A DNA stretch of 64,000 nucleotides, taken from Antilocapra americana. Taxonomy: Eukaryota; Chordata; Mammalia; Artiodactyla; Antilocapridae. Below, piece after piece: positions 11,235 to 23,600 of this stretch (position 1 is its first letter; every line of letters begins with the position of its first letter). A model generated the notes under the pieces. The model ran no database searches and was not told the DNA's origin. It saw only the letters and a list, made by a program, of their open reading frames with translations. The translations under genes and the position numbers were made by a program. Location: the NCBI GenBank assembly GCA_007570785.1, contig ML661902.1, forward strand, positions 1,135,338 through 1,199,337, written 5' to 3'.

Positions 11235-12589
11235 AATATCCTATTAATATTTAATTAATATAAAGAGATACCCATTCATTTGAAAGAGAAGAAATATTAA
11301 TACATGGGACATCTCTGTGTTTTTAGCTATGCGTTCTCAACTTGGTACATTTCTATACTTCTTGTTCTTCCACTATCTGGACAGTTGATTTTGTCCACCC
11401 CTGAAGTAAACAAAATCTGAATTTGTGACTTGTAGCCTGCAAAATTCACTACAAAGTCCTGAGAAGGTGGTTTTTACTTCCTTTTTTATTTTCTTCAGTT
11501 ACTGCTCATCCTTTCCTTTTTGTTACCCAACAATATAATATGTTTTTTCTGTTTTCTATCATGTAATAGAATCATCTTACATTGATATGCAGATATGCTT
11601 TCAAACAAGACCACTCACAGTAATACTGAAGTATGAAGGTTATCCCTTTAAACCTGTTTCATTGTATTATATGCATCCAATCCTACAGCATAGGAATTTA
11701 AAATTCTCTGCAGTACCTTTGAAATGAAATATACTGCTTAACCTTTATATTCACAACTTGATATTGTAAGAGTAATCAATCTCAAAGCAGGGTTATTTTT
11801 TGCATTTCAGCTTTAAACTTATAATTGTATGTTCATTGCAAAGCTCTTCATAGCTATAAAGATATCACAAAGAGAGAAAACTGATATTACCTAGAAGAGT
11901 CTATATTAGGATACAGGCTTGTTTGCTGTAGAAAGCGATTCCAAAAGAAACTAGCTTAAGAACATTTTCACAAATACAGAAGTGTATTAAAGAAGAACCA
12001 AAGTCACCCCTGTCCACATCCAATCCCCAGTGTAATCACTTAAAAGAAACGTTTGAAAAAGAAATCTATGACCTCTGCATCAACCCCACAGCACCACAAC
12101 TGCCTACTGATCAACCCACCCCACTCTTCAAGAAAAGAGAATATGGCCTAAACAGAAGAGAATTATATTTCTCTCCTTTCAGGTAACTAGCCAGGAAAGG
12201 TATGACAGTTTCACAGTATTAAGGACGATTCTTCTTTCTGTCTTCTTGCTCTGCCATTGCTAGGGTTTGTTCTCATCATGTGACTGAAATGACTTCCCAA
12301 GGAATCTAGAGGCAAGTGTGATGGAAAGAAGAGAAAAGAAAGACATATTCCTTTCCTCTAGTAGCACATCGCACACAATGCATATATCATTTATCTCATA
12401 TTTCATAGATAAGAATTTACTCCCATGGTAATCTCTAGATGCAAAAGAGGCTACACAATAAATTCTTTAGCCAAATTAATCTAGACTCAGCTAAAGTTTC
12501 TACAACTATAGAACAAGAAAAGAATAGATACTGGCAGAATAACTATTAGTCTTAGCAACAGCAGAAATGCTGAACATGTCTACACCCAA
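11235..12589. other. Apparently single-copy DNA
   Basis: No repeat family, gene or RNA was recognised in this interval. Frames are short and uninformative. Confidence 0.4.
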
Positions 12590-12995
12590 TACCGTGAGGT
12601 TTTTTTTGCCTTTGTGCTTTCATTCTTTCCCCTACTTATAATGCCCTTTACTCACAATCTCATTTGTGAAAATTTGACTCAGTCAGTCTTTAAGGTCCAG
12701 ATTTCATCTCCCTTCTGAAGCATTCTGTGGTAGACACAGTCATATTTATCTAACATTAAATTGCTTTGTCTATATTTCCCAGCCACCTTGCATGTATTGC
12801 AGGGGGTGGGGCAGGTGGGGGGGTGAAGGAAGTTGGAAAGACTTTGACTAGTTTGGACCCACATATAAGTATAAATAAGTGTGTTTTGCACTTGTCACAG
12901 TATACTTTTGCGTCTGAGTGTTTACTGGAAAAATCGATGAGTTCCTCAATGGTGTCTGATACATAGTAGAGTTCAGCAAATGGTGATTATATAGA
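12590..12995 (+). repeat. L2 LINE 3' end
   Basis: Sense L2 with 'gcctttgtgctttcattctttcccc', a central 'tccagatttcatctcccttctgaagcattc', and the terminal 'tgatacatagtagagttcagcaaatggtg' that matches the L2 'gcacatagtaggtgctcaataaat' end. A G-rich insert lies at 12800-12825. Confidence 0.5.
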
Positions 12996-13051
12996 TAATT
13001 TTGTAAAACTGAAAGTAGAAGCAAGAAGCAGGGAAGTACCAAAGAAGATAT

Positions 13052-13190
13052 TGCTATTGTTTAGTTGCTGAGCCATGTCCAATTCTTTGTGATCGCATAG
13101 ACTGTAGCCCACCAGGCTCCTCTGTTCATGCGACGTCCCAAGCAAGAATACTGGAGTGGGTTGCCACTCCTTTCTCCAAGGGATGGGATT
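13052..13190 (-). repeat. Bov-tA/Bov-A SINE fragment
   Basis: The 3' A-type portion only ('tttagttgctgagccatgtcc ... actggagtgggttgccactcc'), in antisense. The tRNA-like head is missing. Confidence 0.85.
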
Positions 13191-13383
13191 TATGCACCAA
13201 ATGTATGGCATGATAAAATAACTTAGATGTCTTTATTTTACTACAAGATATCATTACTATTTGTTGGCCTCTGCATATCTTTTTGAATACTTTCCTTCAA
13301 CTATTTTTGATTGCATAAAATATAGTTTTTAATGCAGCATTTCCTTCTTTTGCAATTAAATTGAAATTAAATTTGCTTCTTTT

Positions 13384-13405
13384 TTTGCACTTCATATATA
13401 CCTAC

Positions 13406-13437
<32 letters not shown>

Positions 13438-13647
13438 CCACTTAATTTTTTTAATTGAAGGATAATTGTTTTACAGAATATTGTGGTTTTCTGTCAAACA
13501 TCAACAATAATCAGCCATAGGTACATCCTTCCGAACCTCCCTCCCATCTTCCCGCCCATCCCACCCTTCTAGATTATTACAGAGCCCCTGTTTGAGTTCC
13601 CTGAGTCATACAGCAAATTCCCATTGGCTACCTATTTTACATATGGC
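13384..13647 (-). mobile_element. L1 3'-end insertion with microsatellite tail
   Basis: Antisense ruminant L1 3' UTR (13440-13647: 'ttgaaggataattgttttac', 'tcagccataggtacatcc'). The poly(A) side carries a T run, (TA)n and (GA)n (13384-13439). A 16-bp duplication with one mismatch flanks it (TAAATTTGCTTCTTTT at 13368-13383, TAAATTTGCTTATTTT at 13648-13663). The right copy is followed by AAAAA, a TTTT/AA type L1 endonuclease site. Confidence 0.88.
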
Positions 13648-13663
13648 TAAATTTGCTTATTTT

Positions 13664-15700
13664 AAAAATACTTTCAAAACTGCCTTTGTGTTGAAAGGTT
13701 GTGGTAAAATTTATCAGTCTGTTTAGTGCTATAAGGATTTACTATTACACATATTCTAAAATGATAGTTATTCCCTGTAATAAGACCACAGTACATGACA
13801 TAATATTCCAAATAAAAATTTGTGCATTACTTTGCCTAATATTCATCATAATCTAATAATTAATGGGTTATCTTTATCCCCATTTCATGGATCAGAAAAT
13901 TGAGTGGATTTTAATGCTGCAAATTAATGTTTAATATTCTTATGGAATCAGTCATTACTTTGGGCACTTATTTCACTCAATAATACATAAATTTACTATA
14001 ATATAAATTCTAACATTTGAAGTATATTTTATCTCTACTGAGTGCTGAATGTATTTTAATTATTCATTTACTTTTTCTTTCTCCTTTATCAATAATAAAA
14101 TTAAATTTTTCTGTTTTGATTTATCATTTGGACTTGAAATCTGAACTACTTTCGAAAGAAAGATCAATACATACCATGAAAAGTGTAGGATCAGTGTATC
14201 AAAGGGTTATGCTTAAATTGTTTATCACATTGAAGTAGTTACTCAGGAGTAACAGGAAGAACTAAAAGAAGTAACCCAAATTAAAATGATCTTTGTCACA
14301 GACATTTAAAAAGAGCAAAGATTAGATCAAAACTTGAGTTTATCCCCTCACTGCACATAAGTAGGTTTTGTAAGTTGTATTTACTCAGATAATGAAGTAG
14401 GAAACCCACAGTTTAAGTTGATGTTTTATCAGCAACAACACAGTTGTTTAAGGCTAAAATTAAATGAATTTGGAGCTGCTTTTCAAGTCAGTCGAATAAA
14501 ACATTTTAAGCAACTGAGATGTAATTATTTAAACATAAGCTTGCATAAAAGAGAGATAAATCAGTCATTTCATCTGGTTCCTTTTTCACATTCATTTTAT
14601 GTGACACGAGAATTGGCCTTCATCATTATTTACATCTATCTTTTCTATTCTACAAATACTTTCTAGGGCATTGAAAAATTATTGTGTGCAGTATTTCTTT
14701 AGAGAAGAAAAGGGTAGAATATTCTACTCAGTATAAGATTTATGCTTGCTGAAGGCAGCAAGAATTGGCTGTGCATATTTTAGAGAAGGATCTGGCTCCC
14801 TGCCACCAAAGTTCAAGTGACCACTTAAGATTTCTCATTGAGAACTACTGTATGCAAACACACAAGCTGTGGATTGATTCTTACTTAATTACCAGACCAC
14901 CAACTTTGCCAGTGCCATTAGCTGCAATACAATCTTGGACAATGTGCAAAACTATCATGATTTTTTTCCTTCTGATCTCTCTGGTATGTTTCAGACCATC
15001 TATGGAAGGCTCAAAAGAAGTACATGTAATTTCACACTTATGTGTCAGGTTGATGGAAAAAGTGGGCATGCTACAAAGCTTTCAGAGCTACAATTCAAGT
15101 GAGACCCCCAACTGCATATTAAATTCATGGATGAACAATGGAAACCTGAAAGTTATAATTTCAAGTTTTATTTCTGTAGTTATTGGCATATGACACTGAA
15201 TTATTAAATCCAGCACAATACAAAAGTGAACAAGAGAGATTTACATAGGAATAAGAGAGCATTGTGGAGTTTGGGAATATGCAAAAACTGTAGAATACTT
15301 TCATAATATTAAATTTTATGAAATATAAACGGAACAAGTTTTTAAATACAATCCCCACCTAATTTCTATGTTAAACTACATATGTGTAACCCTTACACAA
15401 TGTACAAGAAAGTACTGAAACGCAGAAACAATGTGAGGTAGCAGGTAGACCTTTGGTTGCTTCTGCATATGAAGAGCTAAGAATCCAACACAAAAATATC
15501 ATTAGCATATGAGATTTTTCTGAGTAAAAGGTGTGGTAGTGGATTTTTATAACTAATACTCTGCCCAGAAGTTTTCTTTACATCTCAAATTAGTAAAGTA
15601 TATAAATCAATTTCCTTATATGACAGCAGTGAAGAGAGAAAGTATATCATTGGAATGAAATATTTCTGGATATTTATAGGATGGTATAGCAGGCATATTA
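13664..15700. other. Apparently single-copy AT-rich DNA
   Basis: No firm repeat or gene. 'ttatccccatttcatggatc' near 13875 is weakly MIR-like. The 142-codon frame at 14765-15193 needs a TTG start, has no recognisable motif and no splice context, so it is taken as chance. Confidence 0.4.
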
Positions 15701-15719
15701 GTAAGAGCAAATTGGAAAA

Positions 15720-15965
15720 AAATTTGCTATAGACATATAGTTGACAAAGACTTTAAAGCATAGATCATAGACCAGAAGACTTAATATTAAGATGACTGTA
15801 TTTCCTGAACTGGTTTACAGATTCAGTGCAATCCCTGTCAAAATCCCAGCTGACATTTTGTAGAAATTGACAAGCTGATTCTAAATTTCATATGGAATTG
15901 TAAGAGATGTGGATTAGTCAAAACAATCTAAAATAAGAATGAAATATATGGTCTCACAATTCCTA
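15720..15965 (+). repeat. Old L1M LINE, first segment
   Basis: Degenerate L1 ORF2 C-terminal sequence ('ttacagattcagtgcaatccctgtcaaaatcccagc'). It resumes after the antisense L1 insertion at 15966-16210, and its last 10 bases form one copy of that insertion's duplication. Confidence 0.75.
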
Positions 15966-16210
15966 GTATTTTTTTACTCTCTTTATTTTTTAAACTTTAT
16001 TTATTTTAATTGGAGGCTAATTACTTTACAACATTGTAGTGGTTTTTGTCATACATTGACATGAATCAGCCACGGGTGTACATGTGTTCCCCATCCTGAA
16101 CCTCCCTTCCACCTTCCTCCCCATCTCATCCCTCAGGGTCATCCCAGTGCCCCAGCCCTGAGCACCTTGTCTCATGCATCAAACCTGGACTGGCGATCTA
16201 TTTCACATAT
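15966..16210 (-). mobile_element. Young L1 3'-end insertion in old L1M
   Basis: Antisense, 5'-truncated ruminant L1 3' UTR ('attggaggctaattactttac', 'atgaatcagccacgggtgtac', 'tggactggcgatc'). It is flanked by ACAATTCCTA at 15956-15965 and 16211-16220. The old L1M reads through when the insert is removed. Confidence 0.9.
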
Positions 16211-17520
16211 ACAATTCCTAATTTTGAAGCTTATGACAGAGAAATTGTAATCATGACAGTGTAACACTGGCACAAAGACAGATATATAAATCAACGGAAC
16301 AGAATTGAGATAACTGTATATTTACATGGAAAAGAATGAAGTTGGATCCTTACCTCACACCATGTAAAAATTAACTCAAAATGAATAAAAATCCTAAGTG
16401 TAAGAGTTAATATGATGAAGTTTTTAGGAGAAAATACAGGGGTAAATAGTCAATACCTTGATTTGGCAAAGGATTCTCAGATATAGCAACATGAACAACA
16501 AAGAAAAAATGACAAATCGAACTTCATCAAAATTAAAAACTTCTAGGCTTTCAAAGGCCACCATGAAGAAAGTGAAAAGACATCAAATAGGGGAAACATG
16601 TGCAAAACAAATATTTTATAAGGAATTGTATCTAGACTATATAGAGCCCTTATAATCCAATAATAAAAAGACAAAAAAACCTAAAAAGAAATGGAAAATG
16701 ATCTCAATAGATATTTCTCCAGGGAATTTATAAAAATGGCCAAACAGCACATGAAAGATAAGCAAGGGAAGCAAATCAAAACCACAATCAGAAACTATTT
16801 CATAGCTACCAGCATAGCTAGAATCAAAAAGTTTTATATTAACTAGTTCTTGTGAGAATATAGAGAAATCACAGTCCTCAAGCTCTCTTGGTAGGAATGT
16901 AAAAGGGTGCCACGGCTTTGAATAGCAGTCCAGTATTTCCTCCAACAAACACATAATTATCATATGACCCAGCAATTCTTCTCCTGGATATACATCCAGA
17001 GAAATGGAGATATAGCTACACTAAAACTTAAGTATATGCATGTTAACAGCATGATTATTCATAACAATCAAAAGGTAGAAACAACATAAATATCCATGCT
17101 CAGAAGAAATGTGATATACACATTCAATTAAATATTTTTTAGTGGTAGAAAGAAATGAAGTACTGATACATGTTCCTGTTTGGCCTAACTTTAAAATTGT
17201 TACCCTAAGTGATGGATGCCCATCACAAAAGTCCACATATTGTATGATTCCATTAATATGAAAGTCCAGAATAAGGAAATACAGAGAATGAAAGCAGACT
17301 GGTGGTTGCTCAGGGCTCGGGGTAGAGGTAAATGAGTAGGGGATACAGTGAGGGTAATAGCTAAAGGGTTTAGGGTTTATTTATGAGATGATGAAGATGT
17401 TCTAAAATTGATTGGGGTGATGGTTACATATAACTATGAAAATACTAAAATCCATTGAATTTTACACTTTGAATGGGAGAACTATAATAAGTGAGTTATA
17501 TCTCAATAAAGCTGTTTTTT
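16211..17520 (+). repeat. Old L1M LINE, second segment to 3' end
   Basis: Continues ORF2 ('cactggcacaaagacagatata', 'aaatggccaaacagcacatgaaa', 'cccagcaattcttctcctgg'). It then passes through the L1M 3' UTR to the terminal 'ttatatctcaataaagctgtttttt'. Frames are decayed throughout. The 3' terminus served as target for the inverted L1 that follows. Confidence 0.85.
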
Positions 17521-18097
17521 ATTTTTTTATTTATTATTATTGTTTTTGCCATACAATGCCATGATATCACCATGGGTTTACATATGCTGCCCCTCCAGAA
17601 CCCCCCCCCCCCCCCCCCCCCTCCCCCCCCCCCGCCCCCCGGGAAATCTCGATGCACCAGCCCCAAGCATCAATCCTGGGCTGGCGATTGATTAGACATA
17701 TGATAATTAACGTGTTTCAATGCCATTCTCCCATATCATCCCACCCTTACCCTCATCCATAGAGTCCACGAGTCTATTCTATATATCTGCGTTCCTTTTG
17801 CTGTCTCGCATGTTTGGTTCTCGTTACCGTCTTTCTAAATTCCATATATATGTGTTAGTATACTGTATTGTTGTTTTTGCTTCTGGCTTACTTCACTCTA
17901 GATAATGGGCTCCAGTTTTGTCCATCTGAGTAGAACTGCTTCAAATGAATTTTTAAAAATTTTTTTTTAATGCTGAGTAATACCCCAAGGTTCATCGCTG
18001 CATTGTTTACAATAGCCAGGACATGGAAGCAACCTAGATGCCCATCAACTGATGAATGGATAAGAAAGCTGTGGTACATATACACAATGGAATATTA
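17521..18097 (-). mobile_element. Young L1, 5'-inverted (twin-primed), minus strand
   Basis: 17521-17983 is antisense L1 3' UTR reading back to 'tgctgagtaatac'. From about 17984 the sequence flips to sense L1 ('cccaaggttcatcgctg ... ggtacatatacacaatgg'), ending where the antisense part ended. A perfect 19-bp duplication, CTCAATAAAGCTGTTTTTT, flanks it (17502-17520, 18098-18116), followed by AAAA. This is the classic product of L1 twin priming. Confidence 0.92.
17600..17641. repeat. C-rich tract of the L1 3' UTR
   Basis: Over 35 C residues, broken only by single T and G, within the antisense L1 3' UTR. The minus strand is therefore a long G tract able in principle to form quadruplexes. It produces a proline-run chance frame. 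Confidence 0.85.
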
Positions 18098-18116
18098 CTC
18101 AATAAAGCTGTTTTTT

Positions 18117-19374
18117 AAAAACAAGGGAACTTTGGCAGGTTTGTTAACTCATGTGTACATCTAACTCTAAAGCTACATAGCAACTACACAACAGATGAAT
18201 AATATGAATTCTGGAAAAAAAAAGACACATGGTGATGTGTCAAATCCTACAGAACTGAATATTCAGCTCTTATAAATGAAAAAGGATACAAAATATTCAG
18301 CTTCTTTTACATTAAAGCAAATTATTCACCAATGTTAAATAAATGCGGTAGGAATACTAATAGCCAAGGATTACATTTCTACTGAAAAAAGTAATTATAA
18401 GCTGGAAGATATTGAAATCTGAGATGGACTTTGAAACATTTCTTTCAGAAAAGATTCTCTAGAGAAAGAAAAGAAAGAAAAAGAGGGAGACCAAGGGTAG
18501 ATTCAAGACAGAAAAGAACAGAGAAGGCACCTCAGATATATGTGTTATGTAACCACTGAGATGTCTCTTTCAAGTAATTATGGTTGATTGTTCTAACAAA
18601 GTAGACCAAGAAGATCAAGCATATGTACTGTAACTGAGGAAAAAATTAAAAATTAAAGCTTTCCAAATCAACATTTAAGCCTGAAAATAAAGAGATACAG
18701 TAAATACTATCAAGTTCAAAGCAGTAAAATTTACTTGTTGCCTAAAAATTTTAAGTTACTTGGTTGATATCACCCAGAGGAATGACTAAGGTACTTCCAG
18801 ATGAGGCATTAGGTATTTTAGGGAAAATTCAGGTACTGTTCAGTGGACAGGACTTTATTACTAGGATATGAAGTAGATTTTAAAGCTCTTTATGAATAAA
18901 ACAAAGAAACCTGAAATATTAATATGTTTTGAGTAACAATTCAAATTTATATTCTTATCTAGAGTGATACAAAGAAAAATGAAAGCAGAAAAAACAGCTT
19001 TTAGTTTTCATTATAAAACGAATATCAAAATGTATAATATAATCAAACAGAATTGGTAAAGATAAGATTTAGTAGAGTGGATAGAGGTAAAAGACTACAA
19101 AATGTGCTATAAAGTGGTATAAAGAGAAAGACTAATGCAGAAAAGAAAAGTCAATACATGACTTTTGAAATATTGCTCCACTATAATTTATGTGAATATA
19201 TTTTCTTGAGAATTTAACCTAATCCTAATTTGAATGGAAGCTGGCTAAGGGTTCAGTATATATAAATTGAATGAGTGAATTTCACTTAATATACTAGAGA
19301 TATACTCTTTATCAAAATTCCTTTCTTCCACAACCTTTCTCATTCGTTATCTTCCCGCTCACCACCAGTGTGCA
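18117..19374. other. Unassigned AT-rich DNA
   Basis: Begins with the residual A-run of the L1M tail. After that no gene or repeat was recognised. A purine-rich patch lies at 18455-18500. Confidence 0.4.
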
Positions 19375-19470
19375 ATAGAAAGCATGATTTTTTAAGCATC
19401 AAGTAGACCTTGGTTTAAATTTCAGCACTGACTTACTAGCTCTGTGATCTTAACGATATCATTAAGGAAT
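19375..19470 (+). repeat. MIR SINE fragment
   Basis: 'agaccttggtttaaatttcagcactgacttactagctctgtgatctt' follows the sense MIR consensus closely. Confidence 0.7.
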
Positions 19471-19941
19471 TATTATTAGCCTGGTTACTTGCTTGCTTTC
19501 TCTCTGTTGTAAATAAGACAGAGGTAGAGATGAGATGAGGATCAAGGACAAAAGGCCAGGTAAAGACAGATTAAATGGAGCTGGAGAGAGCAGTAAGACT
19601 TGATCCTAGGTTAACTAAGAGTTTTGATGTTTGCAGGGACCCAGGTAGTTCATCTGCAGTGCTTTATGTGACTCCCTATGCTCATGAATCCTCATTCCAG
19701 TGGTTAGTTCAGGCCTTTCCTTTCCTCCACTCTCCACACATGAGCTTGCTGGTCTTTGTTTGCTCTCTCTTCTTCCTGTTGTATAGACTGATTGTTTACA
19801 CAGTCTATAGACATTCTGGCTCACCCTTGAAAGTTATGTAATATGTTAAGCCACTGTGTTAATGATGAAAAAGCCATAGACTATTCCTCCCAACTGTTGT
19901 TGGGCATATCTTAATGGTGGACATTTAGACACAATATTCTG
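19471..19941. other. Unassigned DNA
   Basis: No gene was found. The 88-codon frame 19575-19841 has no recognisable family. 'gttaagccactgtgtt' at 19848-19863 resembles the end region of MaLR (MLT1-type) LTRs, but too little matches to call one. Confidence 0.35.
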
Positions 19942-20150
19942 GACTTCCTTGGTGGCTCAGTAGTAAAGAATCTGCCCACTAATACAGGATTTGATCCCTG
20001 GGTTGGGAAGATCCCCTGGAGAAGGAGATGGCAACCCAGTATTCTCAGAATTCCAGTATTCTTGCCTGGGAAATCCCATGGACAAGGGAGCCTGGTGGGC
20101 TACAGTCAAAAGAACTGAATAGAACTTAGAGACAAGACAACAACAACAAC
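19942..20150 (+). repeat. Bov-tA SINE
   Basis: Sense copy with head 'ggacttccttggtggctcag'. It contains a small internal duplication ('agtattctcagaattccagtattc') and ends in a (CAA)n tail at 20138-20152. Confidence 0.92.
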
Positions 20151-20152
20151 AA

Positions 20153-20835
20153 GGGATAATATATATGTATATACTCTATCTTTGAAAATAATTTCACATT
20201 AGGGTGGTGGCAGGTTCTTGAGAGGATGGAACAGCTACTGCATTTTGCTTCTGATGGGGACTTCACTCATATGGCATAACCACATCATTTAGAAGCTTCA
20301 CTACTCTGATCTTATTTTAGAGAATGAAACATAGATGATGTTTCTATTACAGGATCTCAAAACAAGCAAACGTCAAACTTCTTGCTTGGACTTATGAGAA
20401 TTTCTTTTCAATCCTCTCCAGGTCAGAGACCAAATGAAAATAGGAAGTGCTGATACCACTTATATTATGAACAGGCACCTGTGAATGTCCTGTGAATTAT
20501 TTCTTCAGTTTCTCTAATCAAAACATTGTTTGATAAGAGCTAGTTGATAGTCAAGTAGCCTTTTCAATATTACTTAAATCAAAGAAGTTGACTTGGCAAG
20601 ACTGTATTATAACACTGTTGAAGTGATTAACAGTATTTTATACCTGCTCTACTGAAATTCACTTCTGCAACAAAGGGCTATTCATGTACTATCTTGTTTC
20701 ATTTTCAACAAAATGCTTTAACAAAGAAGCAGAATTCCAGCTTCATGTCATTTGTGCATGATGTGATATTTTTGGCTTGGACTTTCAGTTTCCATTATTA
20801 AAAAACAAAGCATCAGTAAATGATATGACCCAATA
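20153..20835. other. Unassigned DNA
   Basis: No repeat family or gene was recognised. Confidence 0.35.
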
Positions 20836-21053
20836 TGGGCTTCCCAGGTGGTGCTAGTGGTAAAGAACCTGCCTGCCAATGCAGGAGACAAAAGAGACAA
20901 GATCCCTGGGTTAGGAAGATCCCCTGGAGAACAGTATGGTAACCCACTGCAGTACTCCTGCCTGCAGAATCCCATGGACAGGGGAGACGGGTAGGCTACA
21001 GTTCATAGGTTTGCAAAGAGAGTCAGACACAACTAAAGTGACTTAGCATGTAT
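20836..21053 (+). repeat. Bov-tA SINE
   Basis: Sense copy, all boxes present ('taaagaacctgcctgccaa', 'gatcccctggagaa', 'agagtcagacacaac'). A short flanking repeat containing CAATAT (about 20830 and 21064) may be the duplication. Confidence 0.9.
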
Positions 21054-21660
21054 GCACATAACTCAATATAATACATACATAATCTAAAAACAAAAGTTTT
21101 TTGAAATTGAGTCTTTTTCCAAATAAGAAAGAAAATGAGTTATTCCTGTTTATCAATGTAAAGCAAAATTCTGTGATGTTTACACAAGACTTGAAATTAG
21201 ACCAAAATTACATCTGTTAATGTAATCCCACTATAAATGTATGTATTTGTACAATATAACTCAACTAACTTTAAAAGACTAACAGATTTTTTGTATTTTT
21301 ATTTAGCATCTTCAGGTTAAAGGCTCAGTTAAATTAGAATCTCAGATTAAAAACACAATTACTTTTAGCCTAAGTGTACTGCATAGCCAAAGTATGGCCT
21401 ATATTGTGTTGGTTATACTAATACATTTAAAATTCATCTTGCATTCAGTGGTATAGTCACTATGGAAAACAACATGAAAGTTCCTCAAAACACTAAGGGT
21501 AGAGTTGCCATATGATCCAGCAATCCCACTCCTGGGCATATATCCCGGGCAAAAACTACACTTTGAAAGAATACATACACCCCGATGTTCACAGAAGCAT
21601 TATTTAAAGTAGCCAAGACATGGAAACAACTTAGACGTCCATCAACAGATAAAGAAGATG

Positions 21661-21664
<4 letters not shown>

Positions 21665-21698
<34 letters not shown>
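21665..21698. repeat. (AC)n microsatellite
   Basis: About 17 AC units replace the L1 'gtggtacatatatacaatgg' stretch, so it expanded inside an L1 copy. Confidence 0.95.
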
Positions 21699-21700
<2 letters not shown>

Positions 21701-22076
21701 GGAATACTGCTCAGCCATAAAAAGAATGAAATAATGCCATCTACACAAAATGGATGAACCTAGAGATTATCATACTAAGTGAAGTAAATCAGAAAGACAA
21801 ATACCCTATGATATCACTTATATGCAGAATCAAAAACGTAACATAAATTAGCTTATCCACAGAATATAAACAGACTCACAGATATAGAGAGCAGATTTTT
21901 GGTTGCCTGGGAAGGGGTAGTAGGAACAGAATGGATTGGCAGTTTGTGAATAGCAGATGCAAGCTATTATATATGAAATGAATAAATAACAAGGTCCTAC
22001 TATATAGCACAGGGAACTGTATTCAATATCTTATAATAAACCATAATGAAAAAGAATATATGTATATGTATATTTG

Positions 22077-22290
22077 GGGCTTCTTTCATAGCTCAGTCGA
22101 TAAAGAATCTGCCTGCAATGCAGGAGAGCCGAGTTTGATCCCTGTGTCGGGAAGGGCCCCTGGAGAAGGAAATGGCACCCTACTCCTGTATTCCTACCTG
22201 GGAAGTCCCAAGAACAGAGGAGCCTGGCGGGCTACAGCCCATGGGGTTGCAAAGAGTTGGACATGACTTAGGGACTAAACCACTACATAT
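22077..22290 (+). repeat. Bov-tA SINE inside L1
   Basis: Sense copy with 'gataaagaatctgcctgca' head and 'agagttggacatgactta' tail. L1 sequence flanks it on both sides ('atatgtatat' before, 'atatgtataactgaatcac' after), so it is younger than that L1. Confidence 0.93.
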
Positions 22291-22388
22291 GTATAACTGA
22301 ATCACTTCTGTACAGCAGAAATTAATACATTGTAAATAAGCTATACTTCAATAAAATAAAAAATGAAATAATATTTATCTTACATTCA

Positions 22389-23392
22389 AATTTAAGTAAG
22401 TGTCCTATATTTTATTTGAAAGATAGTACTCTTGAAGCCTTTTTTCTTTCCTCTCTAGTCCAATCTATGAACAGAAAACAAATCCTAAGATAAAATTACA
22501 GCTCTAGTTTAAACAGGTGCTTCTCTCTCCACTATACGTCATATACTGTTTCTACCTTTATGTGTCTGTTCATTCTTTCTTTTCTACTTTCTGCCATCTT
22601 CCGCCTGTCCCTTTCTCCCTCTTTCTCTTTACCTTCTATTATGTCCAACTCACAATAATTTTATTCTTTTTACTCCTAAAACCTATTCTTCTTTAATAGA
22701 TAATTAGTTCCAGACACATACCCTCTATAGTTTTTTTTCCCAGATCTTTATTATGAATTCATTAATTGCTGAGAAATATTGATGTTATTAAACTTTATCA
22801 TAGATTTCATTATAAAAAGAACTCATTGTAAGATGTAAAGGAAATAAGATTTTTTTTGTGAACTAAAATTCCCAAACATTTAAGACTCAACCTTTGAAAA
22901 GATAAAATTAGAAACAAAATGGATTTAGCTTCTGCCAACTTTTAAGAGTCTATTAATGTATAAAAGGGATAGTCAATTTCGCTTTACAAAAGAATATTTA
23001 TTTGGGGGAAGGAGATGGATGATTATGAACTGTTTAGATTCAACCCTGCTTTCAAGCTGATTTCATGAAGGACAAAAAGAAAGTCTCTTGATGTTCTCTC
23101 AAATCTCAGGGAAGTGCAGTTCACAGTATTGTCTGTTTTGTCATTACACTTCCTTTGTTGCTTTTGCTTGGGTAAGACCACAGTCCATCTTCAGTACCAA
23201 GAGGCCCCCTCTAACTACTCCATCTACCCTGAAAATGGTAGGAAGGAGCAAAAACAGACCAAGAGAACAGTTGCTGGCTGCATCTACATACAATGAACCA
23301 AGTTGCTCCCACATTGTTACTGTTCAGCTTCATACTTCTAGGACAACATCTGCATTTGGGTTGTGAGATGATTTTCTATAGACTACTCCTTT
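22389..23392. other. Unassigned AT-rich DNA
   Basis: No gene or repeat was recognised. A pyrimidine-rich patch lies at 22570-22640. The frame at 23088-23366 (92 codons) has no known motif. Confidence 0.4.
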
Positions 23393-23600
23393 AACTTTTT
23401 TCATTGTTATTTTCTTTTATTATTGGAGTATAAGTGCTTTACAATGTTGTATTAGTTTCTTATGCACAACAAAATCAATCACCCATTATATATACATATA
23501 CTTCCTCCCTCACCTCATCCCATCTCTCTAGGTCATCACAGAGCACCAAGCCAAGGTCCCTGTGTTATACATACCCCACTTACCTTTGGCTACAGTGTTT
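23393..23600 (-). repeat. L1 3' UTR fragment
   Basis: Antisense 'attattggagtataagtgctttacaatgttgt' and 'tcatcacagagcaccaagcc' match the older ruminant L1 3' UTR. No clear duplication was found. Confidence 0.7.

Larger units (their letters stand above)
21448..22373 (+). mobile_element. L1 3' end, interrupted by a Bov-tA
   Basis: Sense artiodactyl L1 running from the ORF2 C-terminus ('ccagcaatcccactcctggg') through the 3' UTR to 'tacttcaataaaat'. It is flanked by a 15-bp repeat with two mismatches (TTCATCTTGCATTCA at 21433-21447, TTTATCTTACATTCA at 22374-22388). An (AC)n expansion lies at 21665-21698 and a SINE at 22077-22290. Confidence 0.88.

Noticed and set aside
14765..15193. 142-codon open frame
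   Set aside because: It needs a TTG start, shows no known motif, and lies in AT-rich DNA without other gene signals.
17491..17691. Frame encoding a long proline run
   Set aside because: Artefact of the C-rich tract in an antisense L1 3' UTR.
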